Shown one piece after another: positions 22,873 to 34,633 of a stretch of DNA of 64,000 nt. Made by a program: the position numbers and the translations under genes. The DNA is from Chamaecrista fasciculata (lineage: Eukaryota; Streptophyta; Magnoliopsida; Fabales; Fabaceae): the NCBI GenBank assembly GCA_003254925.1, contig QANZ01002429.1, forward strand, positions 137,252 to 201,251, given 5' to 3'. Within the stretch, counting starts at the first letter, position 1. Every line of letters begins with the position of its first letter. The notes beneath the pieces are model-generated. The model worked only from the letters and a program-made list of their open reading frames with translations, was not told the DNA's origin and searched no databases.

Positions 22873-23936
22873 ATGGCATCGTTAGCAGTAGGTGAGGCAG
22901 TAGTTTTGGAGACAATTGATGTATTCCAAGTAGGAAGTATCGATTACAAGGCACTGAACTTAGACACCTCAGACGCTTCTTCACCCCCAAAACCATTACT
23001 CATATACACGCCAATCGTGGCGGGAGAATACCCAATAATACTCTTTTGCCACGGCTTCTACCTTCGAAATCACTTTTACTCTGATATCCTCAAACACATA
23101 GCTTCTCATGGATACATACTTGTTGCTCCTCAGGTATCTATCCATCCATACAAATTAAATACAATTCTTCCCTTGTTTATACATATAGATAGATGGATGA
23201 ATTCAAGATTAATCAAATGAAATTGACTAATATTTAATTTGTAGATTTATGAATGGATACCTATGTTGGGAATATGTGAAGTTAAATGTGTGGGAAAGGT
23301 GGCAGATTGGATAGCTGACAAGCTTCAAAGTGTGCTTCCTGATGGTGTGAAAGCAAAGACAGAGCAATTTGTGGTAGCAGGTCACAGCAGAGGTGGGAAA
23401 GCAGCATTTGCAGTAGCATTGGGGTATGCCAAAATCAACCTCAAAATATCAGCATTAGTAAGCGTAGACCCTGTGGCTGGAATAACCAAGGATTGTAGAA
23501 CCACCCCTCATATATTCTGAAAGGCGAGCCTGGCTCTTTCAAATTAGCCATGCCCGTCGCAATAATTGGGACCGGGCTAGGACCTGACAAGGCCGATTAT
23601 TGTTGTTCAAGACCCTGTGCTCCAGAAGGCGTGAACCACAAGAACTTCTTCTACGAGACCAATCCGCCTTGTGTTTATTTTGTAGCCAAGGACTATGGTC
23701 ACATGGACATGTTGAATGACCATCCAGAAGGTGTGGTTGGGGAAATGGCTAGCTGCATGTGCAAGAATGGGACCAGTCCTAAGGACTACATGAGAAGGAC
23801 CGTGGGTGGCTTATTTGTGGCCTTCTTAAGGGCTTCTTTCAACAACCAAACTCAATATCTTGATCATATACTTGCCAATCCTACTCTTGCTCCTACTACG
23901 CTTCATCCTGCTGTCTATGTTAAACCATCAACTTGA
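22873..23936 (+). CDS. CLH: Chlorophyllase, with one frameshift in this assembly
   Basis: Chlorophyllase removes the phytol tail from chlorophyll (chlorophyll to chlorophyllide). Exon 1 is 22873-23133 (87 aa, MASLAVGEAVVLETIDVFQVG), intron 23134-23244, exon 2 23245-23936. The lipase elbow GHSRGG gives catalytic Ser at about residue 135, Asp lies in SVDPVAG, and His lies in KDYGHMDML. CAPEGVNH, MCKNG and MRR.VGG are family blocks. After TPHI the frame shifts at about 23511-23515, where CATATATT should read CATATT; an extra AT in the AT run moves the frame. Beyond it the protein reads LKGEPGSFKLAMPVAIIGTG and continues normally to the stop. Either this allele is broken late in the protein (losing the His) or the AT is a sequencing error. 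No clear transit peptide is seen. Confidence 0.85.
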
Positions 23937-23951
23937 CTTTCCATTTATTTT

Positions 23952-24330
23952 AGGCCAAAGTCCTATTTTGGTCCTTCATATTTGCTCAAAGTTCCATTTT
24001 GATCCCTCAAGTTTTTTTCATTCTCTTTTGGTTCCTCAAGTTTCTAAAAAATTCCACCATTAGTCCCTAACTCTTTTCCATCCACTTTTTTTGTTGAAAA
24101 AAAAAAGAAAAAAACTAACTTTCATCTCTCAACAATTTTGCTCTTTTACAAAAGGGAAGGATCTTAATGCAAAAGAGCAAAATTGTTGGGATATGAAAGT
24201 TAGTTTTTTTTCTTTTTTTTTTTTAATGGAAAAAGTGGATAGAAGGACTAACGGTGCAACTTTTTCAAAACATGAAGGACCAAAACAGAACTTTGAGCAA
24301 ACATGAGGAACCAAAATAAGACTTTAGCCT
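23952..24330. mobile_element. Foldback MITE just 3' of chlorophyllase
   Basis: Near-perfect palindrome: AGGCCAAAGTCCTATTTTGG on the left, its reverse complement with two changes on the right, and inversion continuing to a loop near 24140-24170. It starts 16 bp after the stop codon, so it probably forms part of the transcript's 3' UTR. Confidence 0.85.
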
Positions 24331-24412
24331 TTATCTTATGTACTCTGATCTCTGCTATTTGCTTTTTGTATTCCTGTTTTTATTATTTAATTGATCAAAA
24401 TCTCCAATTAAA

Positions 24413-24858
24413 GGGTCAAGTTTTATTTTGATTTTGAATTTTTTTTTTCATTTTTATTTTCAGACTTCTGTTTTGATCTCTAAAATGTAATTTCATTTTA
24501 TTTATGCTATTATTTTTTATCAGAACAATTAAGATGAACTATTTTTCTCTTATATCTATCATAATAAGTGAGTTAACAAGGATTGAAAGAAAAATATTCT
24601 TTTAGTCAAAAATTGAAAATAATAAAATTTGTGATTGATTTTTCTTTCAAAAGGTGAAAATTTTTCTTTCTCTTTTAACCAACTCACTCATATGACATAT
24701 ATGAGAGATGAATTATTCATTTTAATTGTCTAGATTAAGAATAATAGCATAAACTAAATAAAATTACATTTTGAATTAACAGTAGAACAAATGTGAAAGT
24801 TTTAATGATTAAAACTGAACAAAAAATAATTTTAAGACCAAAATGGAATTGAGCCCAA
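24413..24858. mobile_element. MITE related to 20526-21032
   Basis: The ends are inverted (GTCAAGTTTTATTTTGATTTT and AAGACCAAAATGGAATTGAG with changes), and the CTTATAT...GTTAAC inner parts match the other copy. No coding content. Confidence 0.55.
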
Positions 24859-26747
24859 AGTTTCAGGATCTAAATGACTATTAAATTGATGCCACGTTAG
24901 ATTTTAGTACATATTGACATATTTCATTTCAATTCGATCACTTGGACCAAAAAAAGTTGGATCACAAAGTTTCTATTGCAAAATTTGCAAAGATAATAAA
25001 TTGAGGCCTCAGTTATGGATCAACCATGTAAAAAATATCATGAAGGTCGCTAGGCAGAAATGGAAGCTTCAAGCAGCAAGTTAAGGTTAGCAATATTGAG
25101 TATTTTGTCAAAGACAGACACCCCATATATAAAGCTTTCAATCTAACCTCTGTTTGGCTTTGTTGGAGAAAATGATCGACAAACACAAAAAATTAAGAGA
25201 AGTTGGATACAGCGAAGATGACATATAATTCAACTAATTAAGGAAAAAATAAAATGAATCACGTTTTAATTTCCATGTCTTCCCACAAAGCTGTGTAAAC
25301 ACTGAACACGGTGATTTTTTTTTTTTTTTCAAGTGTTTAAACGTACAGTAAGTTCTCGGACTTTGAGGATTTCGAACACGCCATGCCACTTTCTTCAATT
25401 CTTTTGACCCTACTGCCCATTACAATTGGATTTGGCCCACCATCTTTATTTAATTATGTTCTTTTTCTGCCTTTCCTTTCCTCACACTTTTGACTATATG
25501 CTTGATCATATTACTTACAAAACAGAACATTAGGAAAATAAAACAACAAGTCTGAATTTGGATTCCCAAGGTCATAAATGAAGATAAACTTTGTTCTTTG
25601 TAAAACAACACTCTCTGAGTTTGAGGGAACAGTATCAGCAAGAGAAAATAAACAAGGTCATCATCAAGGGATATTGAGAATTGAGATATACATATCTTGT
25701 TTATAATTAGCTTATCTGGGGTCTTCTCATTTTTTATCCCAACTTCACTAGTCACTACTCAATTCTCAGAAGATATATATATACATATACGTGTATATAT
25801 ATATATATGCTTCCCCCATAATTAAACTATATTAATAGCTTCTTTTAACTCTTTGATTGTCAAGAGAACAAATTCTTCCAACCACCTTTGAATCTAGCTC
25901 TGTCTAATTCCATGCACTGACCATCCTAAGATGGACAGCCTGCATCTGTTATGTGATGTCTTCTCTCATTGCACTTTGCTTCTCTGTCTCCAATCTCCAC
26001 CACTACCATTCATTATTTAATTAATTTATCGTGCTTTCTAGAATCTAGATCCAAGTACTTTATATATCTCTTCTTAATCTGTTTTTAAACCCAAAGTATG
26101 AGCTAGTTGTTTGCCTTATGTAATCTCATTTACCATTGTTAAGTCCTACTGGATTCACTTAATTGGACAAAGAAATTGAAGTTAATAAATCTCCTTTGCT
26201 AACAATAAAAAATGAAGATTGTTCACAAATGAGTTGTTAAAATTGCAGGTTTTAATATTTGATATGTAGTTATATGTATCACTTATAAGCTTAGCTAATT
26301 ACAGGTTCGATGTTTGTTGTCTTTTATAGTTTTTTTTATTTAGATTAAAAAATAGGATATAATGATATCATATATTCACCATCACGAATTTTCATATATA
26401 AAAAAAGCAGACAAAAAGTTGATGAAAAATAAATTATTCAATTTGAGAATAAAGAAATTGCTCAGTTATTATATTATAGGGAATATGGATATATATTTTA
26501 TTTATGAAGTTGACCTAGCATCCTGTGTGCTGTCCTCTATTAATTAGAGGGATAATAAAAGATTATGAAATGAATATATTGAGACATACGATACATAAGT
26601 TGAAGTAATCATTCAACATTTTATCTCTAAATAAAAGAGAGAAATATATACCATAAACTTTCTGCCATAGTTCAGGAAAAATCTCGAAGATCTAAAAAAA
26701 AAAAAGTAATGGTTAAACATAAAACTTTTAGGTAAGCATTTCGTGTC
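24859..26747. other. Gene-free stretch
   Basis: AT-rich. No gene recognised. There is a TA microsatellite near 25773-25808. Confidence 0.45.
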
Positions 26748-26912
26748 NNNNNNNNNNNNNNNNNNNNNNNNNNNNNNNNNNNNNNNNNNNNNNNNNNNNN
26801 NNNNNNNNNNNNNNNNNNNNNNNNNNNNNNNNNNNNNNNNNNNNNNNNNNNNNNNNNNNNNNNNNNNNNNNNNNNNNNNNNNNNNNNNNNNNNNNNNNNN
26901 NNNNNNNNNNNN
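26748..26912. other. Assembly gap (165 N)
   Basis: A run of Ns; its true length is unknown. Confidence 0.95.
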
Positions 26913-26964
26913 TATATAAAATCATAGACCAAATGGTAGGTTTTTAAAAATTTTCATGTTATTT

Positions 26965-27360
26965 ACATTTTGGTCCTTTCATTTCATTACATAATACTAC
27001 TCCAACCTTCATTACAAATATTCACATCTAGCACAAATTCCGAGACAATTTCATTACTATTTCATTTCATAACCACCACAACCAAAAAGTCAAAATATTA
27101 TTTTTTTTATTTCTATCTATTTTCATTATCAATTATCAATTCTACCCCTATACAATTTAAAAAAACCCATATATTTATTTCAACCAACCACAATCATTAC
27201 ATACCCTTTTTCATAATTTTACATCCTATTTTTTTCATTACATCTCAAATTAATCCAAATACCATTTTCATTACATTTTCATTACATAATTTTCTCATTA
27301 CCATTTCATTACATAAAATCATCATTTCATTACCTACTTCTAATCTAAACACAGCATCAG
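26965..27360. repeat. ATTACAT-rich low-complexity repeat
   Basis: Dense repeats of TTCATTACAT and CATTTCATTAC on the + strand, resembling the degenerate ends of a common plant repeat. It has an open frame of 160 codons that I consider a by-product of the biased sequence. The partner end may lie in or beyond the N gap. Confidence 0.55.
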
Positions 27361-29011
27361 TCATTCAACTATCGGTATATGGCCAGTACAATGGCTATTT
27401 ATTGTTCTGTTATTATTTAGACCTGAAACTGTTGCTAAATGCTAGTAATTGATTAATGGGAAATTTGACATCTTTTGTTTTTTACTATTTGCTGATGCCG
27501 TCCTTTATTATTAAATAACGCCAAACTGCAATCCTTTTTTTATTTTAAAAAAGAAAAGCTCACAGAGAATGTAATTTGAGAGATGCTGTCATTAAAAGAA
27601 AAGAAAAATAATATAGTTGCATATTTGACACATAAAGACCCAAGTTATTTTATTAGCTTGTTAATACTCAAGCTTTTTTCTAGTGAAAAAGATAGAAGCT
27701 TCAAAGGTAATGTTGAATTTTTATTTCAATAATTTATATGAATTTTTTTTTTCATTTTATACATTTTGTGAAAAATTTAACATTGTCATTACAAGATTCA
27801 AGCTTAAAATCTAAACAAATGCAGCCTACATACCCTCTGTTAGTTCTGGTAATATTCTCGTACACCATTTTTTATTCTGTGAAAACTTAGCGTACAAATT
27901 TCAATACGATGTATTTAAAAGAAATAGGAGTTTGTGAAAGTAGGGTTAAGTGTGAATTAATAATTTGAAAGCAGCTATTTAGGAAGACAATTATTGAGCG
28001 ATACAAGACGCTTTCAGATCACGCCGGTTCCAACATTTGTCACTCCCATTTTGAAACGACGGCAAGCTTTACCTTTTTTATAATTTCAATTGCTTCCTTC
28101 GATCGTTTTGGTTTTCTCTTTTGTTCGGTTTAATTTAATTTTTGCGCTCTCAAGTCTCAACCAACAGTGGCTGGCTGCAATTTTTATGCTCTCCGACGGA
28201 ACGCAAGTGAGAGAAAAGAAAAAGAAACTTCACTTTCCCTTTTACCAACCAAAAGGAGATAAAGAAAAGTTAGTTAAAGTCGGAAATTTTCAATTTGATT
28301 CCCTCACTTTGATCTTCAGGCCTCTGTGCTCCTGCTTCTCATCCGTAATTAGCGATTGCAGATTCAAGCAACAAGTTAATTACCTCTTTCTCTCTCTCTT
28401 GCTTGTTTGCTTCTGGTCTTTGGCATTTTATGGGTTCGCTCGAGTGAGCTAGAATACTTGTGTGGTCGTTTTGCTGGTACAGATCTTTTATAGTCGTTGG
28501 CCTCTGTTTGTTCTTTTGCAATTTATTGCCCATTTGCTTGTTTTATTAAAGAAACTTCATGAAATTTAATTTCAGAGGATCCAGGTCGAAATCATTCAGT
28601 GGGTTTTTATTTTTTTTATTTTTTGTAAAAATAGAAGCTTGACTTGGCTATTGTATTCGAAAGTAACCAGCGATTTTTTTTTTGGTTGCATCCACTCGTT
28701 ATAGAGACCGTTGTCATAGGTCGAGTTCCTTTTTTTTTTTTTTTTTTTTTTTTTTTNTTTTTTTTTTTTTTTCTTTGATTGTTCTGTGTGTTCGCAAAGG
28801 GGGGATAAGGGAAAAGGAACTGTAGCTTTCTGGGATGAAATTAATTTTTTGGAGGCATTGAAATGTGCTGAACAGGCTGAGGAGGTTGGTCTTTTCTCTT
28901 TTAGTAGTTTTCCTCCTTTTTCTTTTACTCCAATTTGCAAAGTTTGATTTTTAAGAGGAAGCTTATAGCGCTATTGTGGAGATCTGGGACTTGTTTCGTG
29001 TCCTATGCCCC
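27361..29011. other. EOL promoter and leader region
   Basis: The region from about 28080 is pyrimidine-rich with CTCTCTC tracts and is probably the 5' UTR (perhaps with a leader intron) of the ETO1-like gene. A T run with one N spans 28731-28772 and its length is unreliable. No other gene is seen. Confidence 0.4.
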
Positions 29012-32000
29012 ATGAGGACTTTCTTCGCCTCAGAATCCTGTAAAGAAGCCCAGCCAAATGCGATAAATCCACAGTCTTGGCTCCAAGTTGAAAGAGGGAA
29101 ACTTCCCAAACTGTCATCGCAGTCCTCTTCTGCATCAATGTGAGTTATTCTTTTTTTCAATTTTAGTTTGAATTTTTTGTTTTTTTCCAATTAAATGATA
29201 TACATAATTTTTTTTCCCTTTTCCTTTTTTGTGGGGGTGGGGGGATTGGTCTTAAATACAACAGAGAATCTCTAATCAAAGTTCCAGACCCACCTATACT
29301 GCCATTCTTTAAACCTATAGATTATGTGGAAGTTTTAGCTCAAATCCATGAAGAACTTGAGTCATGTGCTCCAGAAGAGCGCTCAAATCTCTATTTATTA
29401 CAATACCAAGTCTTTAGAGGCCTTGGGGAAGTTAAATTGATGCGCAGAAGCCTCCGGGCAGCTTGGCAGAGAGCTAACACTGTTCATGAGAAGATTATAT
29501 TTGGGGCATGGTTGAAGTATGAGAAACAAGGGGAAGAGCTTATTGCTGACTTGCTGAAAACCTGTGGTAAATGTGCAAAGGAATTTGGTACAATAGATGT
29601 GGCATCTCATCTTTCTTTTGATGTAGCTGTTAGTTCACAGAGACTTTTGGTGAATGGAAACGCGGTTTCACAATATGTTATTTTTATGATTGGAAATGAT
29701 AAGATAATTTGTGATAGACATAAAATGTCTGAACTTTCAGCACCATTCCATGCAATGCTAATGGGATCTTTCAGCGAGTCATTGTCTGAGACTATTGATT
29801 TGTCTGAAAATAATATCTCCCCTTCAGGTATGAGGGCAATAAGTTACTTTAGTTTGACAGGCAGCTTATACGATGTTCCTCCAAATCTATTGTTGGAGAT
29901 ATTAGTTTTTGCTAACAAGTATTGTTGTGAAACACTCAAAGATGCTTGTGATAGAAGATTAGCATCTTTGATTTCCTCCAAGGAAGATGCTATGGAACTC
30001 ATGGATTACGCAGTTGATGAGAATTCACCTGTTCTTGCTGCATCTTGTTTGCAAGTTCTTCTACGCGATCTTCCAAACTGTTTGAATGACAATAGGGTGG
30101 TGGAGATATTTACTCATGCCAATAGGCAGCAGCTGACAGTCATGGTTGGATCGGGTTTATTTTCACTTTATTGTTTGCTATGTGAAGTTTCTATGAACCT
30201 CAATCCTAGTTCTGACACAACAGCTCACTTCCTGGAACGGTTAGTAGATTTTGCTGAAACTGACAAGCAGAAACTGCTGGCCTTTCATCAGTTGGGATGT
30301 GTGAGACTCTTACGGAAAGAATATGACGAGGCCCGTTGTCTATTTGAGGGGGCTGTAAATGCTGGCCATATTTATTCTGTAGCAGGTTTAGCTAGGTTGG
30401 ATTATATAAAGGGTGAGAAGCTTCTATCTTATGAGAAGCTCAGTTCAGTCATTTCCTCTGTAGTTCCGCTAGGGTGGATGTACCAGGAAAGATCTCTATA
30501 TTGTGAAGGTGACAATAGGTGGCAGGACCTTGAGAGAGCAACTGATCTGGACCCTACGCTTATATATCCTTACATGTATAGGGCTGCGTCTTTAATGAGA
30601 ACACAAAATGTAAATGCTGCATTGGAAGAAATTAATCGGATACTTGGGTTCAAACTTTCATTGGAATGCTTGGAACTACGGTTTTTTCTCTATCTAGCTC
30701 TCGAGGACTACAAAGCAGCTCTGTGTGATGTTCAAGCAATTCTTACTCTGCGTCCTGATTATAGAATGTTTGAGGGGCGAGTAGCTGCATCCCAATTCCG
30801 TACTCTTGTGCGTGAGCATGTTGAACATTGGACAACAGCAGATTGTTGGGCACGATTGTATGATTGTTGGTCTGCAGTTGATGATATTGGATCTCTGTCT
30901 GTTATCTACCAGATGCTTGAATCAGATGCAGCAAAAGGTGTCCTATACTTCAGACAGTCATTGCTTCTTCTCAGGTATGTTAGGAAAGCTTTAAATTCTA
31001 CCTGGCTTTACTATTGAACTATCTAGTGTTTTGGGGAATCTGATTTAAATTATGTTTTATCACTTTTATGCATATAAGATATAAATGATTCTCTATTTAA
31101 AAACATAACTAAAAGAAACCCTCGACAATACAGTGATTTCCTTTTGAGGTTCAATTTCCCCCTGTGAAATTGTATAAGGGAAGGCAGAGTGTCTTGCTTC
31201 CATTTCTTTGTGTTGAAAGTACTGGCTGGAACATTTGTTTGCTAGGGACAATAAAGACTTGTTTTTTCTTTTTAATTTAAATTTAGGCTGAACTGTCCTG
31301 AGACAGCTATGCGGAGTTTACAATTAGCTCGCCAACATGCATCAAGTGAACATGAACGACTTGTATATGAGGGGTGGATCTTGTATGATACGGGTCATTA
31401 TGAGGAAGGGCTTCAGAAAGCTGAAGAGTCTATTAGTATCAAAAGGTCCTTTGAGGCATTCTTCCTGAAAGCCTATGCATTGGCTGATTCTAGTTTAGAT
31501 TCATCTTGTTCTTCAACAGTCGTTTCACTTTTGGAAGATGCATTAAAGTGTCCTTCAGATAATTTGCGCAAAGGTCAGGTATGGTTCTCCTATTGTGCTG
31601 ATTCTGGGAATATTTTACAAGTAAATACAAGTGAATATTCAACAAGGCTTCCGAAATTCATTTAATTGTATTCTCATTTAGGGAACTTGTTTGATTGAGA
31701 AGATTATTTGCAAACTCTTAAAAAAATCTCTACTATTTAATTGTTATTATTACAGGCATATGTTCTACAATATGGTAATAAGATTGCTTATCACATACTC
31801 AGTTGAATGTCATCTTGTGGGCTTAATTACTTTGTCTGACTTAATTAGCTTAGCTTAAGTTCTTAACTATTCTGTGGAGGGAATTTGAACTATTATTTAT
31901 TGCCTTATGACTTAACTACTCCATGTAACCTCCTTTGGACCTATAAGTTATTTGGACTATTCCTGTGCCAGTTAGTACATTTTCTCGTGTAAATTTCCAT

Positions 32001-33494
32001 TTCAAAATCATAAAAGTGCGGTGTTTACGTATGTTACCTTACATGGTTGAACATTTCCTAAGCATTGAAGTAGCCCCGCAATGACTAAATTCTAGCTTAC
32101 TCTGATTTTAGGGTGAAATAGTGCTAGGTTTGCTGCGTTTGACCATGAACTAAACTAAATTAGGCTTTACTAGAATGTTGATCAAGAGACAATAGATGAT
32201 GAGATACTATTTGAGTATTTGTTAGCTTCCGGGAGAGCTTGTGTCCCCAACTATATATGTTGTAATTATAGTATTGTTTGGTGTCATCACTACATCAAAA
32301 TGTACTGTGCAGAACTTCTACCATCTTCATTTCTGACCAATTTCTGTGTGGTAGACTACATCACTATTTTGTTTTGAACTCTAAAAAATTATTTGACTGT
32401 GAACTTTTCTTCTGGTTCTTTTTGGGTGAATGTGTACCCAAACCGAGAAAAGGGGGAAGGGAAGGGGAGACTTGATTGCTATCTGTCTTGCCATGACTTT
32501 ATTGCTATCTCTATGACCCCCTTTTTCAACCATACCCATTTTCTTAGTTTTGTTGCTTATTCCTGTGGTTAATTTACCAGGCCCTGAACAATCTTGGTAG
32601 TGTTTTTGTTGACTGTGGGAAATTAGACTCAGCAGCTGATTGCTACATCAATGCTCTTGAAATCCGGCATACCCGAGCTCACCAGGGTCTTGCCCGTGTT
32701 CATTATCTAAAAAATGACAAGACTGCTGCTTACAATGAAATGACGAAACTTATTGAGAAGGCGAAGAACAATGCCTCTGCCTATGAGAAAAGGTCTGAGT
32801 ACTGTGACCGTGAACTGACAAAGGCTGACCTGGAGATGGTGACTCAGTTGGATCCACTTCGGGTGTATCCTTATAGATATCGAGCTGCAGGTTGTTTACT
32901 CTCTATTTTTTCTTAACCTTCCTTACCTCCCTCACCTGCATGATCATAATGTCTAGAGAATGTTCATAACGCAAGAGAGAGAACTATTTTACTAGGTTCT
33001 TTATAAAGTAAACTCATTCAAATACCTTATGCATGCGCATATACAGAATTATTTGTGTAGCATGTTATATAGCCAACTATGGAATATTTGCAGCCCTACT
33101 GTTGGTCTGCTTTATTAACGTTATCCTCTAGTGTTGGTTGCTTCATTCAATTCCTTAGGTGTAGAGAATTTAAATTAACAAGATCACATAGGTGTAGTAA
33201 AGGAGATTTAATATAATGAAACTGCTTTTGATTTATTAATTTTTTGTTTGTCTTTGTGGTGGTTTGTTTACAGTATTGATGGACAACCATAAAGAAGAGG
33301 AAGCCATTGCAGAACTCTCCAGAGCTATAGCATTTAAAGCTGACTTGCACCTCTTACATCTGCGTGCAGCCTTCCATGAACACAAAGGGGATGTCTTGGG
33401 TGCCCTGAGAGATTGTCGGGCTGCACTGTCAGTGGACCCAAACCATCAAGAAATGTTGGAACTTCACAGTCGCGTTAATAGCCACGAGCCATGA
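29012..33494 (+). CDS. EOL1: ETO1-like BTB-TPR protein (EOL)
   Basis: ETO1/EOL proteins are substrate adaptors of CUL3 ubiquitin ligases that bind type 2 ACC synthases and trigger their breakdown, holding ethylene synthesis down. Exons are 29012-29139, 29265-30974, 31287-31578, 32581-32890 and 33274-33494. All are GT-AG and in phase, giving 886 aa, the usual length of EOL1. The start opens MRTFFASESCKEAQPNAINPQ, like EOL1/EOL2. Residues about 160-290 form the BTB domain (LSFDVAV, KMSELSAPFHAMLMGSF). The C-terminal half is TPR repeats (for example LNNLGSVFVDCGKLDSAADC, and RYRAAVLMDNHKEEEAIAEL). It ends RVNSHEP. It is convergent with the PP2C-kinase gene 1.1 kb downstream. EOL1 and EOL2 cannot be told apart with certainty. 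Confidence 0.92.
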
Positions 33495-34633
33495 CTCGAG
33501 CAGGAATTGGGTTAAGATTGATATGCTCATAACACCATCAAGAATGGTGAATGCTGGAGAGTGATTGACGCAACTTGGCAGTCATCAGCCTAAGAAAATC
33601 AAGTCTGTAAAATGGAAAGTGGTTAAATTATATACACGTGATCACTGTCTATAGTAATGCAGGTGTGAATTCTTACCATCATTTTTTCTTCCTTTCCGGG
33701 GAGGTAGGGTGCTCCAAATTTTGTAATTTTCTGCCCTCGTTTTGGGGGTATATTATGAATGTCAATAGGATCTATCTTCCATTTGTTTATTTGATCAAAA
33801 TAGTATATGACCAAGGCAATATGTGGAATTATTTATCTAATATTGAGCATAAGCTTTAACCAAAAAAATAAAGGGGCGGGACCTGAACCACGAAACCCTG
33901 CGTGGGCGTCAAACCCATTGGGAACCGTTTCTCTCGAGGGAGGACAAAATTTAATGATTTTTAAGAAAAGAACCTATCATAGTATCATTGGTATTGCAAT
34001 TGCTATTGCTATTGCTAAATTCTTTTCTTTATTGCAGTACATTCAATATTTTTGCAAGCAGAAACTATATACCATTTATACAATGTACTATGCAAGAACT
34101 TACTTTTTTTCAATTTGACAAAGAAAAAAAACCTTTGAAAATCTACTTGGTACTTACATCCATCCCTACTTCCCTACTACACACAGTTATTTGCAACTAT
34201 TTGCAGTTTTTCACAATCCTAGTTTGATCCCTAAAATCAGTCACTAAATTAGAAAGTGATTTTGACAGGAGATCTACTAAAGTTAATAACCTGTAAGTTC
34301 CACTGAATTCCTGTGTTTTCTGCCTGGAATTGAGCTAAAACGCAGGTTCTTATATACTCCAAAAACGCAGTAGCTTTTAGGCATCAAACGAATCACTCCA
34401 ACAAAATACAAACTTCAGTGGATCTCTTTTCTCACTGCAACATCTGCTTCTATTGGATCTCGGATTCAGTGATGCCTGCCCTAAAATTTTCAGGTAAATA
34501 ACAACTTCGGTTCATATATTATAGACTTTCCAAATTCAAACCTTGCTGTCAGATGTTTAAGATTAGTAAGATGACTGCAGAACAATAGGCACCCATAAAT
34601 GAGTGATACGATTGATTGTGGCTTACAAGGGTG
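33495..34633. other. Convergent 3' intergenic region
   Basis: It holds the 3' UTRs of the ETO1-like and PP2C-kinase genes. A short ATTGCT tandem (about 33990-34017) is present. No further gene. Confidence 0.5.

Noticed and set aside
26970-27452. 160-codon open frame after the N gap
   Set aside because: The translation is a run of Ser/Ile/Thr/His/Phe from ATTACAT-type low-complexity DNA; it has no domain and abuts a repeat.
28596-28940. Lys-rich minus-strand ORF
   Set aside because: It is produced by a poly-T run with an N in the ETO1-like leader.
30806-30994. Second ORF inside the ETO1-like exon
   Set aside because: An out-of-frame shadow of the BTB-TPR coding exon.
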